DNA from: Deferribacteres bacterium
GTDB lineage: Bacteria > Zhuqueibacterota > Zhuqueibacteria > Zhuqueibacterales > Geothermadaptataceae
Direction: 5' to 3'
Assembly (NCBI GenBank): GCA_020633675.1
Contig: JACKDE010000001.1
Location: forward strand, 310,001 to 374,000
Length of the DNA stretch: 64,000 nucleotides
Shown here: positions 1-10,060 of the stretch, one piece after another
Layout: each line of letters begins with the position of its first letter
How positions within the stretch are numbered: position 1 is the stretch's first letter
The notes under the pieces: generated by a model
What the model was told of the DNA's origin: nothing
What the model saw: the letters and a program-made list of their open reading frames with translations, nothing else
Database searches by the model: none
Made by a program: the position numbers and the translations under genes

Positions 1-1602
1 CAATTTCATTCGCCACCCTATTCGAGGGCTGTTGAGTACAGCCTTGATGAGGCAAATAAGGTAGCAACGCTGGTCTCCGAATGGCGCTATCCAAATGGTA
101 ACATTTTTTGTGCGACCGCAGGAAATGCGCAAAAGCTGTCAAATGGTGGCTGGTTCATTGGCTATGGTGTTCCAAGTCCGCAATTTGTAGAGCGGAACGC
201 TGTAGAAGTGCATCCGGATGGCTCGATTGCATTGGAGCTCTCTTTGCCCCGCGGGGTGTTAGCATACCGCGCTTATAAATTCCCGTGGAAAGAGTTCATA
301 TCGAAGCCAAGTTATACCCATATCGAGGTGAAGGAAGGCAACAGTTATTCCTTTAGCAATGAATCCATCAAAACCGGTGTTGAGATCACATTTGCTTCAT
401 TGAGCGCTGCTGATTACAACGAAGCGACCATAACTCGCTTGCCGTTTGGGCCGAAAAAGCCGGAGTTTCTGGGTGGGCTGCCGCATATTTATCCGGTTTC
501 CATAGTTTTTCAAGGTTTGGCCATCAATTCACACCGCTCAGAATTTCATTTTGATATGGCAACTTTTCCGGAAATTAAAAATCCTGCGACGACCTCAATT
601 TTCTGGAGAGAGTTTCCCAACAGCGGCTTGTTTTTGCCACTACCGACCACCTACGATACGCTGAAACAGGAACTGATCACAACACTGAATGGATTCGGAG
701 AAATTGTTTTTGGCGATATGGCGAATACCTACAGCGCCAATATCCCCATTCCTTACGAACCTGCGAATAAACTGAGAGTCCTGCCGTTAGATTCGATTGT
801 CTTGCGCTGGACTGGCAAAGGCAATTACTCTAATTTTAGAGTCCAGGTTTCCACCGACAGCTTGTTTGCCTCAACTTTGCTTGATTTGACACACAATTCA
901 TCTTTCCAGATATTTAAAAACCTTGCCAATGAAACCAAGTACTTCTGGCGCGTGAAGTCAATTCTGGCTGAGATGGAAAGCGACTGGTCCAGCGTTAGGA
1001 GTTTCGAAGCAACCGATCCGTACATTGAGATTGTTGCGCCGAATGGCGGAGAAGAGTGGAAGCATGTAACCGATGAAGTCATAAGATGGCAGACAAATAT
1101 CTATGACACGGTTTTGATTGATTTATTGGCTAATCAGCAAAATATTTTGACAATCGGAAAAGTCCCCGGCAACATCAAAGCGTTTGAATGGCAAATACCG
1201 GGCGGATTAAGTCCGTCGCCAGAATATAGGATTCAGATTACAAGCTTGGCTGATGTGAATTTGTTTGCAGCCAGTGAGCAATCTTTTAGCATTGTCGACA
1301 CAATTACAAGCATTGCAGCCAGCGATATCGTCATAAATGACTATATCTTGCATCAAAACTACCCAAATCCCTTCAATCCACGGACAACGATCAGATACCA
1401 GCTTCCCACGACAACTCAGCTGGAGCTGAGCATTTACAGCTTGCTTGGCGAGAAGGTTGTCACTCTCGTACATGCAAGGCTGCCTGCAGGCAATTACCAA
1501 GCAGAATGGGATGCATCAGGAGTTGTTAGCGGACTTTATTTTTACAGACTGGAGACAGGAAACGGGATAGTACAAACGAAAAAACTCATCTTGCTGAAAT
1601 AG
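1..1602 (+). CDS. Arylsulfotransferase-like secreted protein with T9SS sorting domain (5' partial)
   Basis: The reading frame is open from the first base, so the N-terminus lies outside the window; the ATG at 208 is internal. The N-terminal part (SRAVEYSLDE, then a GNAQKLSNGG stretch) resembles the repeated blades of arylsulfotransferase (ASST) family beta-propellers, which transfer sulfate between phenols. A fibronectin-III-like module follows (around WRVKSILAEMESDW), then a PNGGEEW module like the Ser/Thr-rich GPI-anchored family. The C-terminal 80 residues (YPNPFNPRTTIRYQLP, ending KKLILLK) are a typical type A type IX secretion sorting domain. I infer a protein exported across the outer membrane and cleaved or anchored there. 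The ASST catalytic His cannot be checked because the 5' half is missing. The next gene starts about 50 bp downstream. Confidence 0.75.
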   Translation, partial: QFHSPPYSRAVEYSLDEANKVATLVSEWRYPNGNIFCATAGNAQKLSNGGWFIGYGVPSPQFVERNAVEVHPDGSIALELSLPRGVLAYRAYKFPWKEFISKPSYTHIEVKEGNSYSFSNESIKTGVEITFASLSAADYNEATITRLPFGPKKPEFLGGLPHIYPVSIVFQGLAINSHRSEFHFDMATFPEIKNPATTSIFWREFPNSGLFLPLPTTYDTLKQELITTLNGFGEIVFGDMANTYSANIPIPYEPANKLRVLPLDSIVLRWTGKGNYSNFRVQVSTDSLFASTLLDLTHNSSFQIFKNLANETKYFWRVKSILAEMESDWSSVRSFEATDPYIEIVAPNGGEEWKHVTDEVIRWQTNIYDTVLIDLLANQQNILTIGKVPGNIKAFEWQIPGGLSPSPEYRIQITSLADVNLFAASEQSFSIVDTITSIAASDIVINDYILHQNYPNPFNPRTTIRYQLPTTTQLELSIYSLLGEKVVTLVHARLPAGNYQAEWDASGVVSGLYFYRLETGNGIVQTKKLILLK

Positions 1603-1650
1603 TGCAGGGTGTTGATGATTGAGGCAATTCTTAAACTGGAGTCTAATTTT

Positions 1651-3234
1651 ATGTTAACTCGACGCTCTATTTTGATGGTGCTCGTTCTTGTTGTTGCCTT
1701 TGATGTGAATCATGCTGCGGCACAATCCAGCCGGCACATGACCGGGCAGATAGCCGTTGATTGGGAGATGGTCGCGAAGATACGCGAGGAAGGGCTGCAA
1801 CGTTCTGGAATTTCAAATACGCTCTCTTATATGACCGATGTGCTGGGCGCGCGACTCACCAATTCCCGCGACATGAAGCACGCTCAAAGCTGGGTCATTG
1901 AGGAGATGAAGCAAATGGGCCTGGTCAATGTTGTCAGCGAGCCGTTCATGGAGTACGGAGCAAGCTGGGATAATGAGTACTTCTCGCTTCATTTGCTCAA
2001 ACCGGATTATCAACCGATGGTCGGTTATCCCATAGCTCACACACCCGGCACAGGCGGCAAGCGCGAACTCGAAGTCGTGATCGCCGACATTCGCACCAGG
2101 CAGGACATTGAAAAGTACAAAGGGAAATTGCGCGGACTGGCTGTACTCTCCAGTCCCCCGCCGGCTGTCGATCTGGAGCGTTTTGCCAAGGGCACGCCGC
2201 GCCGCACCGATGATGATTTGCGCGCCCTCGAGCAGGATGCCGTGCCGCCGCAAGCGGATACAGATCCTTATCGCTCCCGACAAAATTCACGCCCGCCACG
2301 AAATCCGGATGTGTTGTCAAGCGCAGATCGACTTGCCTTTTACGTACAGGAAGGCGTTGCTGTGGTTCTGGAGTCCAGGAGTGGCTGGCCGGGTGCAGTG
2401 CGCGGATTTGCCCGACCCGGAGCCAGAAACGATCGTTGGTCGCGGGAAGCGACGCTGAGCTCCGTACCAGTTGTTGCGGTAACGCCTGAGCATTACAACC
2501 GGATGTATCGCATTCTTTTGCGCGATATCCCGGTCAGAATTGAAGTTGAGGTCCGAAACCGTATCGGTGAGAATGTGGAACAAGCCAGAAACATTCTCGG
2601 CGACATCCCCGGCACCGACCTGGCAGATGAATTGGTGATGTTAGGTGCGCATTTTGATACCTGGCACGCCAGCCCGAATGCCAGTGATAACACCTCGGGT
2701 GTCGCGGTGATGCTGGAAGCAATGCGTATCCTGAAGGCTGTCGGTGTGCAACCGCGACGCACGATTCGCGTAGCGCTATGGTCTGGGGAAGAGCAGGGTC
2801 TTTATGGCTCCACCGCTTATGTGAAAAAGCATTTTGGCGATGCCAAAGATGGCAAAACTCCAGATTATGACAAATTCTCGGTTTATTTCAACCAGGACTA
2901 CGGCCCGGGACAATATCGCGGCATTTGGCTGCAACAAAACGAACACGCGCGGCGCATCTTCGCGGCCTGGATGGAGCCATTCCGCGACATGGGCATGACC
3001 ACAATTTCAATTCAAAGCGTCGGCAGCACAGATCATGTTCCATTTGACAAAGCCGGTTTGCCTGCGTTCCAGTTTTTGCAGGATCGGGTTGGCGGTACGG
3101 GCGGTCACACCAATCTGGATTTCTTCGACACTTTGCCGATTGAAGATTTGATGAAAAATGCTGTGATCATGGCTTCGTTCGTGTATCATGCTGCAAACAG
3201 CGAGATCAAAATACCACCTAAGGGCATGAAGTAG
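1651..3234 (+). CDS. M28 family zinc metallopeptidase, secreted
   Basis: A 527-residue exopeptidase-type enzyme. The start is set at the ATG at 1651 because GGAG lies about 10 nt upstream and a signal peptide (LTRRSILMVLVLVVAF...AAA) follows directly; a GTG at 1609 would add 14 residues that break the signal peptide. M28 motifs are visible: GAHFDTW (His334, Asp336), ASDNTSG (Asp346), SGEEQG (Glu380 general base, Glu381 ligand), NQDYG (Asp416) and STDHVPF (His462). These fit the di-zinc site of the family, with a PA-type insertion expected in the region before it. Probably periplasmic or secreted, degrading peptides. It follows the T9SS protein by about 50 bp and may be co-transcribed. Substrate not predictable. 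Confidence 0.88.
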   Translation: MLTRRSILMVLVLVVAFDVNHAAAQSSRHMTGQIAVDWEMVAKIREEGLQRSGISNTLSYMTDVLGARLTNSRDMKHAQSWVIEEMKQMGLVNVVSEPFMEYGASWDNEYFSLHLLKPDYQPMVGYPIAHTPGTGGKRELEVVIADIRTRQDIEKYKGKLRGLAVLSSPPPAVDLERFAKGTPRRTDDDLRALEQDAVPPQADTDPYRSRQNSRPPRNPDVLSSADRLAFYVQEGVAVVLESRSGWPGAVRGFARPGARNDRWSREATLSSVPVVAVTPEHYNRMYRILLRDIPVRIEVEVRNRIGENVEQARNILGDIPGTDLADELVMLGAHFDTWHASPNASDNTSGVAVMLEAMRILKAVGVQPRRTIRVALWSGEEQGLYGSTAYVKKHFGDAKDGKTPDYDKFSVYFNQDYGPGQYRGIWLQQNEHARRIFAAWMEPFRDMGMTTISIQSVGSTDHVPFDKAGLPAFQFLQDRVGGTGGHTNLDFFDTLPIEDLMKNAVIMASFVYHAANSEIKIPPKGMK

Positions 3235-3441
3235 CCACTTCGCCAATGCAGCCTGGCTATTGAGCCTATTTTGCTTTTAAAATTTCATTTTATCAGTACA
3301 TTGCGTTCATCAATGGATGGCCGCATTTTGCTAATGATGGCATGGATATCATTCCGATGGTCGGAGCAAGTCGAACTGATTCCAAATATATAGCTCACCC
3401 TCAAGCAAATTTCAATTCAATACGGAAAGGCATATTGAACG

Positions 3442-5022
3442 ATGAAAAAAATCAGACAGATTTTTATGCTGCTGCTGCTCGCTAAGTTTTTGGTTTCGAG
3501 TACAGCCTATGCGCAAATGACATCCAGTGAAATCGATCAACTCGTAGAAGAAGCCCTCCGAAAGTTCGATGTAGCCGGTGCGGCGGTGGGGGTTGTGAAA
3601 GATGGGCAGATTGTGCACAACAAGGGCTATGGCTTAAAATCAATTGAGACCGGGGAAAAGGTCGATCAGCACACCAATTTCGCCATTGCCTCCAACACCA
3701 AGGCATTCACGACAGCAGCATTGTCGATATTAGTGGATGATGGCAAATTAAGCTGGCAGGACAAGGTAAAAGACCACATACCTGAGTTCAAAATGTACAA
3801 TGCCTACGTCACCGAAAATTTTAATATACAGGATTTGCTGACACATCGCAGCGGGCTTGGGCTTGGCGCAGGAGACTTGATGTTCTTTCCGGATGGTTCC
3901 GACTTCACAATCAAAGATGTCCTTTCCAATTTCCAGTATTTCGAGCCCGTATCCGCTTTTCGCACAAAGTTTGACTATGACAATCTTCTGTATTTTGTCG
4001 CCGGAGAGGTTATTGCCAGAGTGAGCGGGATGAGTTGGGAAGCGTTTATTAAAACGCGGATTCTGGAGCCTTTGGATATGGATCATTCCTACACATCTTT
4101 GGAGTACATTTCCGATAAAAGCAATGTTGCCACACCGCATTCCACAGAGACAGGCACGCTCAGAGCGATTGCACATTTTGAGCACAATACCCAAAACATT
4201 AATGGCGCAGCGGGAGGGATATTTTCCAACGTTGATGATTTATGCAATTGGATGCGTGTCCAGTTGAACAAGGGAAAGTATGGCAAAAACCTGGAAGAAC
4301 AACTCTTCTCAGAAAGAAATCATAACGAAATGTGGAAAATCCATACAACCCTGCAAGCAAATCCGAATCCGCGCTATAACTCGCATTTCGCTGGCTACGG
4401 ATTGGGCTGGGGATTGTCAGATGTAAATGGAAATATGAGCGTTTCCCATACCGGCGGTTTGCCCGGCATGCTTTCCAAAACCATAATGATTCCGGATTTG
4501 AGCCTTGGTGTTGTCGTTCTGACAAATACCAGCGAGGGCGGCGGAGGCTTGTTTGCCGCTGTTGCACAAACAATTGTCGATCGCTATTTGGGGCTGGACG
4601 ATTTTGGCTGGACCGCGCGTTATGAACAGATGTTTAGAAATCGTCAGAGCCGCGGGGATTCGGTGACGGCGCAAGTCTGGGAAACGGTTAAGTCCGCCAA
4701 TACCGATCATATTCAGGCAAGTAGCTACATCGGCATTTATGAGGACAAATGGTTTGGAAAAGTTGAGGTTTTTTTGAAAGATGCCCGACTCTGGTTTCGA
4801 GCCTATCGCTCCCCGAAACTAAATGGAGCCATGCAGTATTATAAAGCCAATGCCTTCGCGATCAGGTGGGAATATCAGGATATGAATGCCGATGCCTTTG
4901 CTATTTTTTCTCTGGATGAAGAAGGAAAGGCCCAAAGTATCAAAATGAAGGGCATTTCGCCAAACATTGATTTTAGCTTTGATTTTCAGGATTTGGACCT
5001 TCAGAGAATCCCAAACAAGTGA
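3442..5022 (+). CDS. Serine hydrolase, beta-lactamase/class C PBP-like fold
   Basis: A 526-residue protein with an N-terminal signal peptide (cleavage near AYAQ). It has the three active-site elements of the serine beta-lactamase-like family: SxxK (SNTK, Ser84/Lys87), YxN (YDN, Tyr179/Asn181) and HTG (SHTGG). The N-terminal 380 residues form the catalytic domain; the C-terminal ~110 residues are a beta-rich extension of the type often called DUF3471. Family members include D-aminopeptidases, esterases and PBP-like carboxypeptidases, so the exact substrate is open; antibiotic resistance should not be assumed. The start is the ATG preceded by a purine-rich GGAAAGG about 11 nt upstream. Monocistronic by spacing (207 bp after the peptidase), convergent with the surface operon downstream. 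Confidence 0.85.
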   Translation: MKKIRQIFMLLLLAKFLVSSTAYAQMTSSEIDQLVEEALRKFDVAGAAVGVVKDGQIVHNKGYGLKSIETGEKVDQHTNFAIASNTKAFTTAALSILVDDGKLSWQDKVKDHIPEFKMYNAYVTENFNIQDLLTHRSGLGLGAGDLMFFPDGSDFTIKDVLSNFQYFEPVSAFRTKFDYDNLLYFVAGEVIARVSGMSWEAFIKTRILEPLDMDHSYTSLEYISDKSNVATPHSTETGTLRAIAHFEHNTQNINGAAGGIFSNVDDLCNWMRVQLNKGKYGKNLEEQLFSERNHNEMWKIHTTLQANPNPRYNSHFAGYGLGWGLSDVNGNMSVSHTGGLPGMLSKTIMIPDLSLGVVVLTNTSEGGGGLFAAVAQTIVDRYLGLDDFGWTARYEQMFRNRQSRGDSVTAQVWETVKSANTDHIQASSYIGIYEDKWFGKVEVFLKDARLWFRAYRSPKLNGAMQYYKANAFAIRWEYQDMNADAFAIFSLDEEGKAQSIKMKGISPNIDFSFDFQDLDLQRIPNK

Positions 5023-5227
5023 GCCTCAGCAGCATTGTCATTCAGGGTGAATCCATTTGGCATCGTAAGCAAACTTTGCTGAATTCCGCGGAAATGTCAA
5101 AATTGATGTCTCCTACATGACAATTTGGATCATTTTGTACTCATAGACGGCATATCTAATTCGCAAACAGATTAAGAATAGGCTTTTCGACTGTCTAGGG
5201 AGGCTATGAACGGTCTCTGGCGGGGTG

Positions 5228-8200
5228 CTATTCTTGTAGCGATGCAGTGTCTGTTGATTCCTTGATTGGCGAAATCGGACGTTGGATGATGATTCTCTGA
5301 CCTTTTTGCCGGAACTCAATACGACGATTGTGGCATCTGCCTTCAACCGTTTCATTGCTCGCAACGGGCTGACGAAATCCATAGCCTGCAACCTTCAGGC
5401 GATCGATGCGATCTTTTGAATGGCGCCATTTTTCCTTCAAATAGCGATAAACTGTCTTTGCCCGTCTAACTGAAAGCCCTTCATTGTACAAGGAATCGCC
5501 AACGATATCGGTGTGGCCGCTGATTTCGATGACCAGCGCCGGGTCAGCGTCCATCATTTTGGCAAGCGCGCCCGCTGCGTAATCGAGCTTGCGCACATCC
5601 GCCGGTTCAAGGCGATCATCATCAAACTCAAATTCAAATTTCAACTCTTCAAAGGTTATCGCCGGTTCAGGCGGTGTAAACACAATCACCGTGTCCGCAG
5701 CAAAGTTGTTGGCGGGATTCACGTCATCTTTGGAGGTCACCTGACTGCTATTGATCAGCTCGGACGGCCGGATAGGCTGGTACGGCGGCAGACTGATTTC
5801 TACGCGTCGGTTTTTCTTGCGCAGGGCTGCGGTCGTGTTCGGGAAGCGCGGCTTTTCCGATGCGTAGCCGCGCGCGACCAGCAAGCCGAACAGCGGATCC
5901 CGCTCCACTAAATAGCGCTTCACTCGCTCAGCACGGCTTTGTGAAAGCGGAATATTAATTCTATCACCGCCCGACGGATCGGTGTGTCCAGAGACTTCAA
6001 TGTACGCATCCGGATCGCGTTCGAGCGCTGCACGAATTGCGGGGATGGCCTTTTCGATGACGGCTGCCGCTGCAAGCGAATCGATAAACACCGCTGTGTT
6101 GACGATAAAATGAATGCCATCGAGCGTGATCGGCTCTAACGCAACTGGCGGTTTCAAGTTGAGCACATATTTAATCTCGACCGATTGGTTGGCCGGCAAG
6201 GTCTCCAGCATCAAATCCGATTGTGTCCAAATGAGCGTATCTCCTCGCTGCGATGGCGCGTGACTAAAATCGGATGCGTTGACTTCGGATGGCAGGATAT
6301 CGGTGATCGCAAAGGCTTTTGCTGCTATTGGCCCGTTATTGGTCAGCTGCAGGGTGTAGTTGACAGGTTCGTTTTGAAAAAGCGTGTCGATGCTTGCCAT
6401 TTTGCGCAGGGCAAGGTCATATTTGAGTTGCAGCAGCGCCCTGGCTGTGTTGTTGCTTTCGCGACTTTCGAAAATTGCATAGGCGTCATCGACATGCGCA
6501 GTCAGGTAATGCTGCGACGGATCTTGCTCCTGCAGCGCGAATTGTACAACAAAAGTTGTGTCCTGCTGCGGAAACAGTGTGCTGATGCGCGCTACCGGTG
6601 TTTTTTGCGTTAACGAATCGATGATACTTCGGGCATCCTGCTGCAGGCTGACATAATCCTTGGGATGATCGTATAGCGCAATATCGAAATTGCTCGCAAG
6701 GTTTGCACCATCATTGGTCACCGTTACTTCGGCGTAACCTGTGTTGAGTGTAGCGTTCGTGCTATCTTGCCAGGTGCGGGTGATGTCGATACGCAAATCA
6801 GGCAGCAGCAGGCTGAATTTTGCAATATGCTCACCCTTTTTGCGAATGAAACGAGGGTGATTGTCTTTGTCCAGCGCAACGACGGTCCAGTAAAAATCAA
6901 TTCTCTCCGGCAAATCTTGCAGATTCTGAGCGTAAATGGCCCGACTTAGCTGATCAAGAGTCAGTTCGTTTGTATTCACCGAATCGCTGAAGAAAAAGCC
7001 GTTTTGCTGCATTGGTACCAGCACCGATTCGCGCGGTTGCTGCTCTATCGCTGCGATTGTCTGTGCGAGTTCCAGACTGTCGAGATGCACGGCCAGCCAA
7101 TAGTGGGTGTCGTCCCATAAATCCGGATCGCGTGAGACTTCCCAGCGCAGTTGTACCGTGTCCGCATTGACAATGGTCCCATGGGCTGGCGAAATAAAAT
7201 CAAAGTATTCGGGCCCTATAGTGTAGTAATTTACGGTCCCGCTATAAGGCGAACTGAAGAAATCGTTTTGTTGTGATTTGACAGTATTTAAGCGCACCGC
7301 TTTGCTGCGGCCGGGATTGAAGAACAGGCTGCGGATATCATCGAATCGGAAACTCGCTCCTGCTGCAAGGTGGCGCAATACATTGTCTTGTTCAAAACTG
7401 TAGCCGAAACGAATGGTTGCAAAATAGGCATACGAAAATTCTGCTCCGACTCCCCAATAGCCATCTTCATCGCGCAATTTGCGGTACTCGGCGGAAAGAT
7501 GGGTCTGGAAACCATCGTGCTTGCCTAAATGCAAGCCGAGCCCGGCGCGCAATGTCTTCGGCAGTGGGGTTTCTTCTGTGATGAATTGCAAAGCTTTGCC
7601 CATTTGCGTGAGCGACACGCCTGCCGAGAAAATGGCTTCTTCAAAAAGTCCACCGGGCTGTTGCAGACGGAAACGCTTGGTTCGGAAAAGCAAACCGATA
7701 TCAAAAATAGTCGAATGCGCGTTAAAATTATCGAGCTGACTATGGTAGTATTTCATGCTGCCACCCAGCGAAAGGTAGTCGCTGATAAAACGCAGCGGCT
7801 GCCCGAGGCTTGCGGATGCAAGAAAGTCACCACCGGAAACGAGCGGCGCCCGGCCATTCGAGCTATCGAACTCCTTGATGCCGAGATAGGACAGGGCCAG
7901 CGCAAAGCGCGTGCGTTTGTTCCATGGCAAGCGCAAACCACGCCCGTACACAAGTGAAGCCTGATAAATATCCGGAATCCAGTTCGTGTAGGAGGCGGAG
8001 AGCTGCCATTCACGCATCAAACCGGTCGCGCCGGGATTGGTATAAAATGCATAAAAATGATCCAGCGTCCCAGCCAGCGTACTGGCGATGCCTTGCTGCT
8101 CTGCTCCGGGGATTACTTCAAGGTAAGAGCCGCCCGCGCGCAACTGTGCCTGTGCAGGCTGTACAAAAAGGCTGCAAACTGCAAACGCAAGCAGCATCCC

Positions 8201-8230
8201 TGAAACGAAATTGTGAGTCTTTTTTATCAT
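5228..8230 (-). CDS. PorV/PorQ-type barrel fused to CARDB/DUF11 region and two OmpA domains
   Basis: A 1000-residue outer-membrane protein with a signal peptide (cleaved near AQAQ). Residues ~30-295 look like a PorV/PorQ family barrel (FYTNPGATGL, then alternating beta strands), a family associated with type IX secretion. Residues ~330-690 are immunoglobulin-like modules, including a CARDB/DUF11 stretch (ADLRIDITRTW... and LQLTNNGPIAAKAF). Two OmpA peptidoglycan-binding domains follow: the first around SGHTDPSGGDR...KKNRRVEI, the second around SGHTDIVGDS...CHNRRIEF. OmpA domains bind diaminopimelate through conserved Asp and Arg residues, which appear present in both copies. I infer an envelope tether coupling an outer-membrane barrel to peptidoglycan. 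It is the second gene of an operon, 15 bp after the DUF11 protein at 8246. Confidence 0.8.
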   Translation of the reverse strand: MIKKTHNFVSGMLLAFAVCSLFVQPAQAQLRAGGSYLEVIPGAEQQGIASTLAGTLDHFYAFYTNPGATGLMREWQLSASYTNWIPDIYQASLVYGRGLRLPWNKRTRFALALSYLGIKEFDSSNGRAPLVSGGDFLASASLGQPLRFISDYLSLGGSMKYYHSQLDNFNAHSTIFDIGLLFRTKRFRLQQPGGLFEEAIFSAGVSLTQMGKALQFITEETPLPKTLRAGLGLHLGKHDGFQTHLSAEYRKLRDEDGYWGVGAEFSYAYFATIRFGYSFEQDNVLRHLAAGASFRFDDIRSLFFNPGRSKAVRLNTVKSQQNDFFSSPYSGTVNYYTIGPEYFDFISPAHGTIVNADTVQLRWEVSRDPDLWDDTHYWLAVHLDSLELAQTIAAIEQQPRESVLVPMQQNGFFFSDSVNTNELTLDQLSRAIYAQNLQDLPERIDFYWTVVALDKDNHPRFIRKKGEHIAKFSLLLPDLRIDITRTWQDSTNATLNTGYAEVTVTNDGANLASNFDIALYDHPKDYVSLQQDARSIIDSLTQKTPVARISTLFPQQDTTFVVQFALQEQDPSQHYLTAHVDDAYAIFESRESNNTARALLQLKYDLALRKMASIDTLFQNEPVNYTLQLTNNGPIAAKAFAITDILPSEVNASDFSHAPSQRGDTLIWTQSDLMLETLPANQSVEIKYVLNLKPPVALEPITLDGIHFIVNTAVFIDSLAAAAVIEKAIPAIRAALERDPDAYIEVSGHTDPSGGDRINIPLSQSRAERVKRYLVERDPLFGLLVARGYASEKPRFPNTTAALRKKNRRVEISLPPYQPIRPSELINSSQVTSKDDVNPANNFAADTVIVFTPPEPAITFEELKFEFEFDDDRLEPADVRKLDYAAGALAKMMDADPALVIEISGHTDIVGDSLYNEGLSVRRAKTVYRYLKEKWRHSKDRIDRLKVAGYGFRQPVASNETVEGRCHNRRIEFRQKGQRIIIQRPISPIKESTDTASLQE

Positions 8231-8245
8231 TCGACTCCGATTGCT

Positions 8246-10060
8246 CTACCTCACTAAAAAGAGCTTTTTATAAAAAACCATATCTGTCGTTCTTACGGTG
8301 ATAACATAAAATCCGCTGCCGGCGTTCTGGCCGCTTTCTGCAACACCGTTCCATTCAACTCGATGCTGTCCCGGCGCATAGTACTGATTGGCTAAATTCT
8401 TGATGAGCGTGCCAGAAAGATCGTGAACATTGATCTCAACATCGTTGCCGCGCCTCAAACCAAAGTTTACACCGATTGTTGGAAGCAAGCCGGGTTCGAA
8501 TACATTGCGATCCAGGTAGGACTCCAGTATCGGTGGTGGCGCAAACGCAATCACATTTGTCGATGCAAAATTATTGCTCAAGTCCTGATCCTTTGGATCG
8601 AGCACGCCACTTCGGCTGAGCAACGGAAGGCTTTCTCCCTGTCCAAATTGAGGAACAGCTATAATGATGGACATCAGAAAAGTATCGCCGACCAAAAGCG
8701 AATCACCAGGCTGATCAAAATTCCACACAAATACACTATCGGTGCCTGCGAGCGAACGCTGGTCAGGCTGACGCGCAAAGCCGGGCTGCAGCACGGCCGG
8801 CAAGGTGTCACTGACGGTGAAATTGCCGGCATCGATCTCGCCAACGTTGATGACCGAGAGCGTGTATTCGAAGCTGCCGCCTGCCACGACACTATCGACG
8901 CTGGCGGACTGGCTGTGCGCCAAATCATACACCAACGGCTCCGGTGGCTTAATAATGTAGAGCAGTGCCGATGCTTTGTCATTGCTGGCAAGCGTATCAC
9001 AGCGTGCGGATACCTCACTCATGCTTTGCACTGGAAACGGAAAATTCAACGGAGCATCGGCAGCGATGGCTTGAAAAAGGATCGATTCAGTAGCGCCTCC
9101 CGGCAGCGAATTAAATCGCCAGGTGAAAAGACTGTCATCGCCAACAGCCTGCCTGCTTGATGGTTCCAGATTGCCAAAAATTGGCGTGATCATTTTGGGG
9201 ATGGCGGTTTCCAGGGTGAAATTACGGGTGGTATTATCTGTTCTGTTTTGAATGTCGATCTGATAGCTAAAGGTGTCGCCAGCTACAACTGCGGGAAAAG
9301 TTTTGCCACTCACTGAAATCGATGTGTCTGATATGATTGACTGGCTCACTGCAAGATCGTAACCGGCATAGGCAACAACAAAACCTCTCACATGTACACT
9401 TTGAAAGCCACGCATGACAACCTTGCCGTCGCGGATAACGCAATTCAATGTATCGGCAGGCGGACCGGGCGTGCCACAATTCAAGAAAGTCGGATCCAGG
9501 TTTGATATGCGACCATAATGATAAATGACCAATGTGTCCACACCGGCTTTCAGATAGAAGTAGCCTAAATGACGATATTCCGAATTGTCAGCATCAATGG
9601 TATTGTCTTCAACGACGCGGTATTGCGCTTTTCCGGGAAGTGATGTGTTCGGATCGAGCGGATAGGTGATGCGTCCGCCATCGTTTTGATTGCGCACAAA
9701 GGTAAAGAAGCTTTCATTAAGCTGCTTGTTGCCACTATCAAAATTGACCAGTCCGGTCACCTTGTAAAAACCTGATTTGGGTACCGAAATAGCCATCGAA
9801 TCTGCAAATTCGATATGTGTTGGACGGTTAAACGAGTTGAGCCGCGTATCACCATCTTTCAAGCTGACCGCACTGATGGTATCGACCGGGCAGTCTTCTT
9901 TTATATTTGTGAGCGGTGTTTGCGCCGATAGCTTGCTGGAAAGAAAAAACGAGAAGACAAATGAAAAGGTGAGCAATGGGAGTGGCCGCAAAAACGAAAT
10001 TTTTCTTACATCCTCGTTAAGGCAATTAAGTAAAAGGATGTTTTTAAAACGCAAACGCAT
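8246..10060 (-). CDS. DUF11-repeat surface protein with C-terminal T9SS/FlgD-like domain
   Basis: A 604-residue protein with an N-terminal hydrophobic signal segment after a basic stretch (around LLTFSFVFSFFLSSKLSAQ). The middle contains at least two DUF11 or 'conserved repeat' modules (GDTFSYQIDIQNRTDN; GGSFEYTLSVINVGEI) of the type found in surface adhesins. The C-terminal 90 residues (VEINVHDLSGTLIKNL, GQHRVEWNG, GFYVITVRT, YKKLFLVR) match the FlgD-like/T9SS sorting fold. The true start may be an internal ATG nearer the signal segment, since the first ~25 residues are charged. It lies 15 bp upstream of the PorV-OmpA fusion, suggesting a secreted partner and its outer-membrane anchor. Function otherwise unknown. 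Confidence 0.75.
   Translation of the reverse strand: MRLRFKNILLLNCLNEDVRKISFLRPLPLLTFSFVFSFFLSSKLSAQTPLTNIKEDCPVDTISAVSLKDGDTRLNSFNRPTHIEFADSMAISVPKSGFYKVTGLVNFDSGNKQLNESFFTFVRNQNDGGRITYPLDPNTSLPGKAQYRVVEDNTIDADNSEYRHLGYFYLKAGVDTLVIYHYGRISNLDPTFLNCGTPGPPADTLNCVIRDGKVVMRGFQSVHVRGFVVAYAGYDLAVSQSIISDTSISVSGKTFPAVVAGDTFSYQIDIQNRTDNTTRNFTLETAIPKMITPIFGNLEPSSRQAVGDDSLFTWRFNSLPGGATESILFQAIAADAPLNFPFPVQSMSEVSARCDTLASNDKASALLYIIKPPEPLVYDLAHSQSASVDSVVAGGSFEYTLSVINVGEIDAGNFTVSDTLPAVLQPGFARQPDQRSLAGTDSVFVWNFDQPGDSLLVGDTFLMSIIIAVPQFGQGESLPLLSRSGVLDPKDQDLSNNFASTNVIAFAPPPILESYLDRNVFEPGLLPTIGVNFGLRRGNDVEINVHDLSGTLIKNLANQYYAPGQHRVEWNGVAESGQNAGSGFYVITVRTTDMVFYKKLFLVR

Noticed and set aside
8423..9160. Plus-strand open frame of 245 codons inside the DUF11 gene
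   Set aside because: It is antisense to a protein with clear DUF11 and sorting-domain motifs, has no domain pattern, and is a shadow of the codon usage.
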